Source of the DNA: Pseudorhodoferax sp047601025
GTDB lineage: Bacteria > Pseudomonadota > Gammaproteobacteria > Burkholderiales > Burkholderiaceae_C
Direction: 5' to 3'
DNA length: 64,000 nucleotides
NCBI RefSeq assembly: GCF_047601025.1
Contig: NZ_JASGJZ010000001.1
Coordinates: 5,022,001 to 5,086,000 of the forward strand
Position numbers and translations under genes: made by a program. This document shows, piece by piece, positions 53,905 through 62,060 of this stretch. The notes under the pieces are model-generated. The model worked only from the letters and a program-made list of their open reading frames with translations, made no database searches and had not been told where the DNA came from. Numbering within the stretch: the stretch's first letter is position 1; the number at the start of each line of letters is the position of its first letter.

Positions 53905-54267
53905 TCAGTCCACGTCCGGCTCGACGAATTCGAGCCGGTTGCCGGCCGGATCGTGCACGAAAAAGCGCAGGTAGCCCGGCAGGGCCTGATGTTCCTCGAT
54001 CTGCAGCGCGGCGGCGAGCAGGCGCCGGCGCAGCTGCGGCAGGCCCTGCACCTCGAACGACAGCTGCGTCAGGCCGGCCGGGGGCGGCGGCGCGGCCTCG
54101 GTGGCGACCAGGTCGACGCGCTGGCCGCGCGCGGCGTAGCGCAGCACCGCGCCGGCCGGTGGCGGCATCGACGTCAGGCCCAGCAGTTCGCCGTAGAAGC
54201 GCGCGACCTGCTGCCGCAGCGCGGGCGGGAACGGCAGCTGCACCCGGTGGATGGCCTGGATGTCCAT
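53905..54267 (-). CDS. VOC-family (glyoxalase/bleomycin-resistance fold) protein
   Basis: A 120-residue vicinal-oxygen-chelate protein: AIHRVQLPFPPALRQQVARF, YGELLGLTSMP, then LRFFVHDPAGNRLEFVEPD with the terminal metal-type Glu. One domain only, so it probably dimerises. It lies 20 bases before metY and may be its operon partner. The substrate is unknown. Confidence 0.85.
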   Translation of the reverse strand: MDIQAIHRVQLPFPPALRQQVARFYGELLGLTSMPPPAGAVLRYAARGQRVDLVATEAAPPPPAGLTQLSFEVQGLPQLRRRLLAAALQIEEHQALPGYLRFFVHDPAGNRLEFVEPDVD

Positions 54268-54275
54268 GCGCGGCC

Positions 54276-54479
54276 TCACCAGGAATGCGCCAGCGCCGCG
54301 GCGCGGCGCCGTGCGCGGCGCGGCACGTAGCCCACCGGCGCGCGGCGCGCCAGCGCCCGCGGCGATCGCGGTCCCAGTTGCCAGGCGCCGGCGGTCACGC
54401 GCAGCACTCTGGCCGCCCAGGCCAGCGGCGTGGCCGGGATCGGCGGAACATCGGAAGAAACGGGCGCGGCATGGGCCAT
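54276..54479 (-). CDS. Small hypothetical basic protein
   Basis: A 67-residue reading frame with a weak GGAG ribosome site and the same direction as the VOC gene eight bases downstream. It is rich in Arg and Ala (PRRARRRAAALAHSW at the end). No family is recognised and GC-rich chance frames are common, so its reality is uncertain; its position at the head of the VOC/metY group and its upstream palindrome speak for it. Confidence 0.45.
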   Translation of the reverse strand: MAHAAPVSSDVPPIPATPLAWAARVLRVTAGAWQLGPRSPRALARRAPVGYVPRRARRRAAALAHSW

Positions 54480-54498
54480 CGGAAGACTCCTGCGTGGG

Positions 54499-54520
54499 GC
54501 AGTGCCGGCCGGGGCACTGC
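54499..54520. promoter_or_regulatory. Inverted repeat in the divergent promoter region
   Basis: GCAGTGCC-GGCCGG-GGCACTGC has perfect 8-base arms between the VOC-side small gene and the acyltransferase gene. It may be an operator or a leader hairpin of the leftward transcript. Confidence 0.45.
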
Positions 54521-54665
54521 GTGGACCGCGCGGATTGTGGGCAGGCCCGGACGCGGAGGGAACGAACCAATCGTCAGAACCTTATGCGGTCCGGCGCAGC
54601 GGCCGGGCCGCCGTGCGCGCGGCCTACACTTCCTCTCCCTTCTGCTCCCCTTGCCTGCCAACGCC

Positions 54666-56654
54666 ATGCCGCCATCCCCCGGGTCCAGTTTCCGCGCCGA
54701 CATCAACGGCCTGAGGGCGTGGGCCGTCATCGGCGTGGTGCTGTACCACTTCCAGGTGCCCGGGTTCGCGGGCGGGTTCGCCGGCGTCGACGTGTTCTTC
54801 GTGCTCTCCGGCTTCCTGATGACGGGCATCGCGCTGCGCGGCCTGGAGAGCGCGCGCTTCGCGCTGGCGGACTTCTATGCCGCCCGTGCACGGCGCATCC
54901 TGCCCGCGCTGATGGCCCTGTGCGCCGTGCTGCTGGCGGCGGGGTGGTTCGTGCTGCTGCCACAGGACTACCGCACGCTGGCCACGCACGTGATCGCCAG
55001 CGTGACCTTCCTGTCCAACTTCAAGTACTGGGGAGAAGCCGGCTACTTCGACACGGCATCGCACGAGAAATGGCTGCTGCACACCTGGTCGCTGGCCGTC
55101 GAATGGCAGTTCTATCTGCTGCTTCCGCTGGCGATGGTGGTGATCTGGCGGCTTTGGCCGGGACGCCGCGCGCAGTGGACTGCGCTGCTGCTGGTCTTCG
55201 TGGCCTCCCTGGGCCTGTCGGTCTGGGACACGCAGGCCGCACCCTCGCGCGCGTTCTACCTGCTGCATGCGCGCGCCTGGGAACTGGTCGGCGGCGGGCT
55301 GTGCGTTTTCCTGCGGACGCCGGACAGCGCCGCCTGGCGCAAGCGGCTCGAAACGCTGGGCATGGCGATGATCCTCGGGTCCCTGCTGGGCTTCGACGTG
55401 ACGACGCCCTGGCCCGGCTGGCGCGCCCTGCTGCCGGTCGCCGGGACCATGCTGGTGCTGACGGCCCAGCGCCGCTCGGCCTGGACGGGCCATGCGCTCG
55501 CGCAGTGGCTCGGCACCCGCTCGTATTCGCTCTACTTGTGGCACTGGCCGGTCGTCGTCGCGCTGTTCTACTGGGACCTGCTGTCCACCCCCTGGGCGGT
55601 CCTCCTCGGGCTCGGGATCGTGCTGGCGCTGGCCGATGCCTCCTACCGCTGGATCGAGACGCCGGGCCGCGACATCCGGATGGGCAGGCGCCCGTCCAAG
55701 TCGCTGCTCGCCTTCGCCGCCGGCTCCGCGGTCGCCTGCGCCGCAGCGGTCCTGGTCCGGCAGGCGGATGGCGTCCCGGACCGCTTTCCGCCGCAATTGC
55801 GCGCCGTCGCGGCGGAATCGGACAATGCCAATCCGCGGCGCACCGAATGCCATCCCGCGCGCGGCGTCGTGTCGCCCTCCTGCGTCTACGGCGGCCCGCG
55901 CTGGAGGGCCATCGTCCTCGGCGACAGCCACGGCGATGCGCTCATGACCGCGGCAGCACAGGCGCTGCCGACGCCGCACGACGGCGTCGTCCAATGGACA
56001 TACAGCGGCTGCGCCTTCATCCCTGGGCTGGAGACGGACACCGCGCCCACAGCCGCCATGCCGCAGGGCTACCACTGCGATGCGTTCAAGGCCTGGGCCC
56101 TGGCGCAGCTGGAGCAGGTCCCGCCGTCCGTGCCGGTGATCCTGGTGAACCGCTATGCCGAACTGGACGGCGAGGACGCCGCGCACGCCAGCCCCAGCCT
56201 GTTGTCGCTGCTGCGCGGTCCGCAGGCACAGCAGCAGCGCCAGGCGGCCATCGGCCGCCAGATCGTCGACGCCGCCTGCACCGTGGCCGAACACCGGCGC
56301 GTCTACCTGCTCCGGCCGATTCCCGAATACTCCACCGACGTGCCGCGCACGCTGGCGCGGCGCATGGCCTGGGGTGTCGCGCATGGGGAGGTCGCCATCC
56401 CGCTGGAACAGTACCGCGAGGACTACGCCTGGGTGAACGCCGCCATCGACACGGCGCAGGCGCAATGCGGTGTCGTTCCGCTGGACCCGACCCGCTACCT
56501 GTGCGACGAGCACTTCTGCTACGGCAGCATCGACGACCGCCCGCTGTACCACGATGACGACCATCTCAGCGAGTACGGCAACAAGCGCCTCGTGCCGATG
56601 TTCAGGGAGATCTTCGAGCAGATGTCCCGCTCGCTGTTGAACGGCGAGCAGTGA
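54666..56654 (+). CDS. OafA/YrhL-like membrane acyltransferase with SGNH domain
   Basis: A 662-residue enzyme that acetylates cell-surface polysaccharide or peptidoglycan. Residues ~1-355 form an acyltransferase-3 domain with about ten helices: RADINGLRAWAVIGVVLYHF carries the catalytic His, and HTWSLAVEWQFYLLLPLAMV is conserved. Residues ~400-662 form an extracytoplasmic SGNH hydrolase-like domain with Ser in VLGDSHGDALMT and the Asp/His in HDDDHLSEYG. The ATG at 54666 starts the first helix directly. Single gene; divergent from the VOC/metY group. Target glycan unknown. Confidence 0.9.
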   Translation: MPPSPGSSFRADINGLRAWAVIGVVLYHFQVPGFAGGFAGVDVFFVLSGFLMTGIALRGLESARFALADFYAARARRILPALMALCAVLLAAGWFVLLPQDYRTLATHVIASVTFLSNFKYWGEAGYFDTASHEKWLLHTWSLAVEWQFYLLLPLAMVVIWRLWPGRRAQWTALLLVFVASLGLSVWDTQAAPSRAFYLLHARAWELVGGGLCVFLRTPDSAAWRKRLETLGMAMILGSLLGFDVTTPWPGWRALLPVAGTMLVLTAQRRSAWTGHALAQWLGTRSYSLYLWHWPVVVALFYWDLLSTPWAVLLGLGIVLALADASYRWIETPGRDIRMGRRPSKSLLAFAAGSAVACAAAVLVRQADGVPDRFPPQLRAVAAESDNANPRRTECHPARGVVSPSCVYGGPRWRAIVLGDSHGDALMTAAAQALPTPHDGVVQWTYSGCAFIPGLETDTAPTAAMPQGYHCDAFKAWALAQLEQVPPSVPVILVNRYAELDGEDAAHASPSLLSLLRGPQAQQQRQAAIGRQIVDAACTVAEHRRVYLLRPIPEYSTDVPRTLARRMAWGVAHGEVAIPLEQYREDYAWVNAAIDTAQAQCGVVPLDPTRYLCDEHFCYGSIDDRPLYHDDDHLSEYGNKRLVPMFREIFEQMSRSLLNGEQ

Positions 56655-56924
56655 CGGCTCCTGGACGGACAGGCCGCGCGGCCTTCAAGGTGGCGCCGGT
56701 TCGGTGTCGGCGCGGCGGGCACCCAGGGCTTTGAGCAGGCTGCGCACTGGCTGTCGCCGAGCAGCTTGCGCACGCGAGCGGCAGCGTCGCTGAGCACACT
56801 CGCCTCCAGCGCAGGACCGCCTGGCCACCGCTCCAGCGCTCGACGCTGCGGCGACAGCAGCCGACCGCCGAGCTGTTGAGCTCTCGATGGGGCGGGTCGT
56901 GCGCAACCCGCGTACGCCCACGTT

Positions 56925-57056
56925 GCCTTCAGGCGGAGACGGCGACACCAGCGACACCGGCTCGCCCCACGGCACCACGCGCTCCGTCCCACCCAGAAAC
57001 CCGCGCCGCCGCTTGCGCTCGCCCGCCATCCCAGGACGCATCACCTGGGAAAACAC
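56925..57056 (-). pseudogene. Short IS5-like transposase remnant
   Basis: Read leftwards from about 57056: ERKRRRGFLGGTERVVPWGE followed by PVSLVSP resembles the start of IS5-family transposases (pattern K-x-R-R-x-x-F-L-x-E-M-x-x-V-V-P-W). Only some 40 residues are recognisable. The remaining bases of the 600-base gap (56,655-57,254) show no gene; an AT-rich stretch at 57,062-57,110 marks the boundary to the next gene. Confidence 0.45.
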
Positions 57057-57254
57057 CTAGCGCCCATCTCCATCCAAAACATCTAACATAATGATTCATG
57101 ACTCGTAAGTCATTTTCGACACGCCGCCTACCTGAGCTCATCGATGGCGAGTCGCCGGCCCCAAGGGAGACGCCATGAAGAGTGCCCCCGCAAGCGGGCT
57201 GTGAAGGATGGCGGCCTCGGAACCGAATACTGGAAGCACGACAAGGAGACAGAA

Positions 57255-57707
57255 ATGATGAAGAAATGGTTGAGCGCCGCTTTCGTGGTTTGGGCGCTCG
57301 CGGGTTGCCATAGCGCGCCAACGGTGGCATCTGAGTCGGATGTCGCTGCCGTCACCGACGCCGTGGAGCAATTCCGGCGGGCCAATATTCAGCCGACCCA
57401 GGCTGGGCTGTCGAATCTCCTCGTGGATGAACTGAGCTACGGCCACTCGGGAGCCAAGGTCGACACGAAAGCCAGCTTGATAAGCGACCTCATCAGCGGA
57501 TCGGTGAAATTCACCTCCCTGACGTTTTCCGACCAGACGATCAAGATCGTGCGCGACGCGGCGATCGTTCGGCACCGGATGGCGGCGGACGCTCTGGTCG
57601 ACGGCAAGCCCATCAAGGTGAATCTCCTGGCGCTGCAGGTCTGGCAAAAGCGGGGCACGCAGTGGAAGCTTTTGGCGCGCCAAGCTGTCGCCGTTCCACA
57701 GCCATAG
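57255..57707 (+). CDS. NTF2-like (DUF4440-type) lipoprotein
   Basis: A 150-residue lipoprotein: KKWLSAAFVVWALAGCHSAP has the lipobox Leu-Ala-Gly-Cys. The body follows the SnoaL/NTF2-like pattern (AVTDAVEQFRRANIQPTQAG, TSLTFSDQTIKIVRDAAIVR, LLALQVWQKRGTQWKLLARQ). Such folds bind small molecules or act as stand-alone periplasmic proteins. GGAGACAGAA precedes tandem ATGs at 57255/57258. It has lower GC than neighbours and no operon partner. Confidence 0.85.
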   Translation: MMKKWLSAAFVVWALAGCHSAPTVASESDVAAVTDAVEQFRRANIQPTQAGLSNLLVDELSYGHSGAKVDTKASLISDLISGSVKFTSLTFSDQTIKIVRDAAIVRHRMAADALVDGKPIKVNLLALQVWQKRGTQWKLLARQAVAVPQP

Positions 57708-57859
57708 CCGGCCACCGGCTACCTCATGCGCCGATGCTCCACGGCGACTCGAGCTTTCCCTCGAATTCAGCATCTCGGTTGTCCATAGCGCTGTGCGCCA
57801 CCCGCGGCGCATGAAGCCGGGCTGCAAGCGGCAGTTCGAAAGCCCGCGGAGCAGGCCAT

Positions 57860-57945
57860 GCCAACGGACGACGCTGGTCCGGCTTTGCCGGACCGCAGGC
57901 GGCACCCTTCGAGGGGGGTCGGCGAAGCGCGCAGACTGGGAAGCG
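57860..57945 (-). repeat. GC-rich intergenic repeat, inverted relative of the one at 23,830
   Basis: Read leftwards: AGTCTGCGCGCTTCGCCGA then CCCCCCTCGAAGGGTGCCGCC, similar to the block 3' of aapJ. In both places it lies directly behind a gene and in that gene's orientation, so it may be a terminator-like module. Nothing else is recognised in 57,708-57,952. Confidence 0.4.
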
Positions 57946-57952
57946 TTGCGTG

Positions 57953-59416
57953 TCAGGGATGCAACTCGTAACGGTAGCGCGCAGGCGCGGCCGTGCGGGT
58001 CGCGTAGCGGTAGGGCAATGCGACATCGTGCGCCGGCGCCGACAAGCCCTCCAACTGCTCGACCACGACCAGCGGGCGCGCCGACGGCAGCCCCGTGCGG
58101 GCGTCGCCCACTTCGATGCGCGCCTTCGGGAACTGCAGCCGCAGCGCGCCGGCCAGCGTGCGGTCCGACGCCAAGATGGTGCCGGCGCCCGCATAGCCGC
58201 GCGCCCGCAACGCCTGCGCCAGTTCGCGCACGGGCTGGTTCAGCTCGTCGGGCCGCTCGCGCAGCGCATGCCAGGGCACGCGCGCCGTCAGCAGTACCAG
58301 CACCGCCACGGCCAGCACCGCCAGCCAGCGGCGCAGCCGCGCCAGGCCGGGGTGCCGCGCCAGTTCGGGCGCGCAGCTGAAGAAGGCCAGCGGCAGCAGG
58401 AACAGGAACGGCATCATCCAGCGGTCCTTGAAGCGCGTGACCCCGCCGAACACCACCAGGGCCAGGCACAGCAGGCCCAGCGCCAGGAAGTAGCGCCGCC
58501 ACAGCGCCTGCACGTTCCAGCCTGCGCCGTCGGCCGCGGCCGGCCGCCACCAGCGCGACCAGGCCCGCACCGCACCGCGGCCGAACAGCAGCGCCATCAC
58601 CAGGGCCCAGGGCCCGCCGAACGCCAGCAGGGCCAGCACCAGCGTCCAGACGCCGCGCCACAGCCCTTCCAGGCGACCCATCGGCACGGCCCCGGCGAGC
58701 TTGTCGGCCGTGCTGCCGGTGGCCAGCGACCAATGCTGCAGCAGCCACCAGGCGTGCGGCAGCACCAGCAGGCCCGCCACCGCCGCAGCGGCGAACGCCC
58801 AGCGGTCGAGCAGCACGGCGCGCGTGTCGCGCCCGGCCAGCAGGGCCAGCAGCAGTACGGCCAGGAAGGCCGCATAGCTGTACTTGGACATCGCGCCCAG
58901 CCCCACGAGCACGCCCGCCAGCAGGTACAGCGCGGGCCGCGGCCGGCGCAGCAGCGCCAGCACCACCGCCAGCGTGGCCGCCGACGAGGTGGTCAGCAGC
59001 ACCGAATGCGTGAGATCGCGCGACGCCTCCCAGCCGATCTGCGGCAGCAGCAGCATGCTGGCGGCGGCCATGGCCGCCAGCGCGCCCGGCATCAGCATGC
59101 GGCCGGCCAGCCACACGCTGACATAGGCCGATGCCAGCAGCGCGTTCTTCAGCAGCGCCAGCGAGAACACCGACACGCCGAGCACCTGGAACACGCCCCA
59201 TTGCAGCCAGGTGTACAGCGGCGGCTGGGCGCCATAGCCCCATTGCAGCTGCTGCGTCCACAGGGCCTGCTCGGCCTCGTCGAGTTCCAGCGCCGGCGAG
59301 ACCAGCGTGCGGCCCAGCACATGGGCCGCGAAGTACGCCAGCAGCCAGCACCAGTCGGGCACGGCCGGCGCGGCGGCGAGCGGGGGGCGCGCGAGCGCGG
59401 GCGGATGGGCGGACAT
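57953..59416 (-). CDS. GT39-family membrane glycosyltransferase (ArnT/PMT-like)
   Basis: A 487-residue integral membrane glycosyltransferase using polyprenyl-phosphate sugar, with about eleven helices. The catalytic Asp-Glu of the first periplasmic loop is in SPALELDEAEQALWTQQLQW; QPPLYTWLQWGVFQVLG and GVTRFKDRWMMPFLFLLPLA follow. The C-terminal ~110 residues are a soluble periplasmic domain. It is divergent from a GT2 polyprenyl-phosphate sugar synthase gene; together they could modify lipid A, LPS or teichoic-like polymers. The intergenic region contains a PmrA-like box. Confidence 0.85.
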   Translation of the reverse strand: MSAHPPALARPPLAAAPAVPDWCWLLAYFAAHVLGRTLVSPALELDEAEQALWTQQLQWGYGAQPPLYTWLQWGVFQVLGVSVFSLALLKNALLASAYVSVWLAGRMLMPGALAAMAAASMLLLPQIGWEASRDLTHSVLLTTSSAATLAVVLALLRRPRPALYLLAGVLVGLGAMSKYSYAAFLAVLLLALLAGRDTRAVLLDRWAFAAAAVAGLLVLPHAWWLLQHWSLATGSTADKLAGAVPMGRLEGLWRGVWTLVLALLAFGGPWALVMALLFGRGAVRAWSRWWRPAAADGAGWNVQALWRRYFLALGLLCLALVVFGGVTRFKDRWMMPFLFLLPLAFFSCAPELARHPGLARLRRWLAVLAVAVLVLLTARVPWHALRERPDELNQPVRELAQALRARGYAGAGTILASDRTLAGALRLQFPKARIEVGDARTGLPSARPLVVVEQLEGLSAPAHDVALPYRYATRTAAPARYRYELHP

Positions 59417-59459
59417 GGAAGGCTCGGTCACGGATCGCGCGCGACGGTGGCACCGAATT

Positions 59460-59476
59460 CTTAAGATTTTCTGAAG
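59460..59476. promoter_or_regulatory. PmrA/BasR-like box between divergent glycosyltransferase genes
   Basis: CTTAAG-ATTTT-CTGAAG is a direct repeat of a hexamer with exactly five bases between halves, as in PmrA sites (CTTAAG-N5-CTTAAG). It lies 44 bases before the leftward start and 66 before the rightward one, in an AT-rich island. Confidence 0.6.
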
Positions 59477-59541
59477 AGGCCGCACCGCCGACGGCGATGG
59501 CCCGTCCGGGCGCGGCGGCGCTCCAGAATGCGGCGCCCGCC

Positions 59542-60534
59542 ATGTCCGCCATGCTGCAACCTGACCCCACGCGCCTGCCCCCACCGCCCGCACCGCCGCC
59601 GGAGGTGTCTATCGTCGTGCCCATGTTCAACGAGGCCGAGAGCCTGCCAGACCTGGTCGAGCGCGTGGCGCAGGCCATGTTGGCCAGCGGGCGCAGCTTC
59701 GAGCTGATCGCCGTGGACGACGGCTCGCGCGATGGCTCACCGGCGCTGCTGCGCGCGCTGGCGCAGCAGCGGCCGTGGCTGCGCCCGGTCTGCCTGGCGC
59801 GCAACTACGGCCAGTCCTGCGCGCTGCAGGCCGGCTTCGATCGCGTGCGCGGCCGCTACGTGGTGACGCTGGACGCCGACCTGCAGAACGACCCGCTGGA
59901 CATCCCCGCGCTGCTGGACCGGCTGGACGCCGAACCCGAGCTGGACGCGCTGTCCGGCTGGCGCCAGCAGCGCCAGGACAAGGCGCTGTCGCGCCGCCTG
60001 CCCTCCATGCTGGCCAACCGGCTGATCTCGCACACCACCGGGCTCAGGCTGCACGACTACGGCTGCGCGCTCAAGGCCTACCGCCGGCCCATCGTCGACC
60101 GCATCCGGCTGTACGGCGAGCTGCACCGCTTTCTGCCGCTGCTGGCGCACGACGCGGGCGCGCGCATCGCCGAGGTGCCGGTGCGCCACCATGCGCGCGC
60201 CAAGGGCCGGTCCAAGTACGGCATCGACCGCACCTTCCGCGTGGTGCTCGACCTGGTGCTGGTGCTGTTCTTCTTGCGCTACCGGCAGCGGCCGCTGCAT
60301 GCCTTCGGCGGCCTGGGGCTGTGGCTGGCCGCGCCAGGCGCCGCCATCCTGGCCTACCTGTTCGCGCTCAAGCTGACGGGCGAGGCCGTCGGCGGGCGGC
60401 CGCTGCTGATGGCCGGCGTGATGCTGGTGCTGGTCGGCCTGCAGCTGGTGGTGGCGGGGCTGATCGGCGAGGTCATGATGCGCATCTACTACGAGCGCGG
60501 CAGCGGCCACCAGTACCACCTGCGGGAACCATGA
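59542..60534 (+). CDS. GT2-family polyprenyl-phosphate glycosyltransferase (ArnC/DPM1-like)
   Basis: A 330-residue transferase adding a sugar to undecaprenyl phosphate. The GT2 core has VSIVVPMFNEAESLPDLVER (nucleotide site), the DXD-type VVTLDADLQNDPLDIP, and QSCALQAGFDRVRG. Two C-terminal helices (~residues 250-275 and 285-310) anchor it. This is the donor-making partner of GT39 enzymes. ATG 59542 is chosen because the preceding frame carries no motif; an ATG 45 bases upstream is possible. A YbhN-like gene follows after 37 bases. Confidence 0.9.
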   Translation: MSAMLQPDPTRLPPPPAPPPEVSIVVPMFNEAESLPDLVERVAQAMLASGRSFELIAVDDGSRDGSPALLRALAQQRPWLRPVCLARNYGQSCALQAGFDRVRGRYVVTLDADLQNDPLDIPALLDRLDAEPELDALSGWRQQRQDKALSRRLPSMLANRLISHTTGLRLHDYGCALKAYRRPIVDRIRLYGELHRFLPLLAHDAGARIAEVPVRHHARAKGRSKYGIDRTFRVVLDLVLVLFFLRYRQRPLHAFGGLGLWLAAPGAAILAYLFALKLTGEAVGGRPLLMAGVMLVLVGLQLVVAGLIGEVMMRIYYERGSGHQYHLREP

Positions 60535-60571
60535 CCCGCCCCGCCCGGCCGCTGCGCGACACCATGCCCCC

Positions 60572-61480
60572 ATGACCTGGCTGCGCATCGCCCTGGCACC
60601 GCTGCTGCTGCTGGCGGTGCTGTGGTTCGCCGACCTGGAGGACGTGCTGCGCCAGCTGCACCGGGCACAGCCCGGCTGGCTGGCGGCGGCGCTGGCCTGC
60701 TCCGTCCTGTCCAACGTCGCCTCGGCCTGGCGCTGGCGCTCGCTGGTGCGCTGGCTCGGCCACGGCCTGGCGCTGGCGCGCGCGCTGCGCCTGTACTTCC
60801 AGGCCATGGCGCTGGGCGTGCTGCTGCCCGGCGCCGTGGTCGGCGGCGACGTGTTCCGCGCCGTGGCGCTGCGCCGCGGCGGCATGGACACGCTGGCCGC
60901 CGGCCTGTCGGTGCTGCTGGACCGGCTCAGCGGCCTGTGGATGCTGTGGGTGCTGGCCGCGGGCGCGGCCGCCTGGGCCTGGCATGGCGGCGCGCAGGCC
61001 GCCGCCGCGCGCTGGGGCCTGCCGCCGTTCGGCGCGGCCGTGCCAGGCGCGGTGGCCATCCTGCTGCTGGCGGCGCCGGCGGCCCTGCTGGCGGGAGCGC
61101 GGCAGCTGCCGCGCCGGGGCCGCCTCGCCGCCCTGGCGCAGCGGCCCGGCGCCGGCGCCGAATTCATGCGGCAGCTGCTGCAGTCAACGCTGGTGCAGGC
61201 GCTGTCGGTCGGCGCGCTGGCCTGCGCGGGCCGGGCACTGGGCGTGGACCTGGCGTTCTGGGCCTATGCCATCGCCGCCGCCCCGACCTTCCTGATGGCG
61301 GCGCTGCCGGTGAGCTTCGGCGGCTGGGGCACGCGCGAGGCGGCGGCGGCGCTGAGCCTGTCGCCCTTCGGCGTGGCCGCGCCGGCCGCGGTGGCGGTGT
61401 CGCTGCTGTACGGGCTGATGGCCTTGCCGCAGGCACTGGCAGGGCTGGGGCTGCTGGCCTGGCGGCGCGACGAGGGTTGA
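60572..61480 (+). CDS. YbhN/UPF0104-type membrane protein (flippase-like)
   Basis: A 302-residue protein of the lysylphosphatidylglycerol-synthase transmembrane family, with about eight helices (GWLAAALACSVLSNVASAWR, LGVLLPGAVVGGDVFRAVAL, PVSFGGWGTREAAAALSLSP). These proteins are often linked to glycosyltransferases and are suspected of moving polyprenyl-linked substrates across the membrane. It sits 37 bases after the GT2 gene, same strand. The enzyme half of LPG synthase is absent. Confidence 0.87.
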   Translation: MTWLRIALAPLLLLAVLWFADLEDVLRQLHRAQPGWLAAALACSVLSNVASAWRWRSLVRWLGHGLALARALRLYFQAMALGVLLPGAVVGGDVFRAVALRRGGMDTLAAGLSVLLDRLSGLWMLWVLAAGAAAWAWHGGAQAAAARWGLPPFGAAVPGAVAILLLAAPAALLAGARQLPRRGRLAALAQRPGAGAEFMRQLLQSTLVQALSVGALACAGRALGVDLAFWAYAIAAAPTFLMAALPVSFGGWGTREAAAALSLSPFGVAAPAAVAVSLLYGLMALPQALAGLGLLAWRRDEG

Positions 61481-61528
61481 GCCGCCGGGAAGGTGCCGCG
61501 CGCCGCGGGCGGCCGGCGGATCCGAAGA

Positions 61529-61605
<77 letters not shown>

Positions 61606-61664
61606 AAGCGCGGCATTCTAACCATGCACCATCGCCCACGCCGCGCCAGCAGGAGACCCGTCCC

Positions 61665-62060
61665 ATGAGCATCCGCATCGTCCGCCTCGGCTCCCCGCGC
61701 GCGCCCGGCGAGGGGCTGCGCATCGGCACCGTGCGCCGGCCGCCGCGCGGCGTGCCCAAGTCCGAGTACGCCCGGCAGGACTGGTACGACTGCTGGTACC
61801 CCACGCTCGCGCCCAGCACCGAGGCCATGGACCTGGCCCACCATGCCCAGGCCTCGGGCCGCGCCGCCGACTGGGCGGCGTTCCGCCGCCAGTACCTGCG
61901 CGAGATGAAGGCGCCGCAGGCCCGCCACGCCCTGGCGCTGCTGGCCGCGCTGTCGCATGGCACCGACCTGTCGGTCGGCTGCTACTGCGAGGACGAGGCG
62001 CGCTGCCACCGCTCGCTGCTGCGCGAACTGCTGGCCGCGCACGGCGCCACGCTGGCATGA
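61665..62060 (+). CDS. DUF488-family protein
   Basis: A 131-residue DUF488 protein: IRIVRLGSPRAPGEGLRIGT, QDWYDCWYPTLAPSTEAMDL, and the C-terminal Cys motif VGCYCEDEARCHRSLLRELL with three closely set cysteines. The function of the family is unknown; the Cys/His cluster suggests a metal or redox role. AGGAGACCC lies before the ATG. Its stop overlaps the start of the HPP-CBS gene by four bases (ATGA). Confidence 0.88.
   Translation: MSIRIVRLGSPRAPGEGLRIGTVRRPPRGVPKSEYARQDWYDCWYPTLAPSTEAMDLAHHAQASGRAADWAAFRRQYLREMKAPQARHALALLAALSHGTDLSVGCYCEDEARCHRSLLRELLAAHGATLA

Noticed and set aside
56655..56924. Leftward frame reading LLSPQRRALERWPGG and following residues
   Set aside because: Looks somewhat protein-like, but no start, no family and no neighbouring support; treated as noncoding or decayed.
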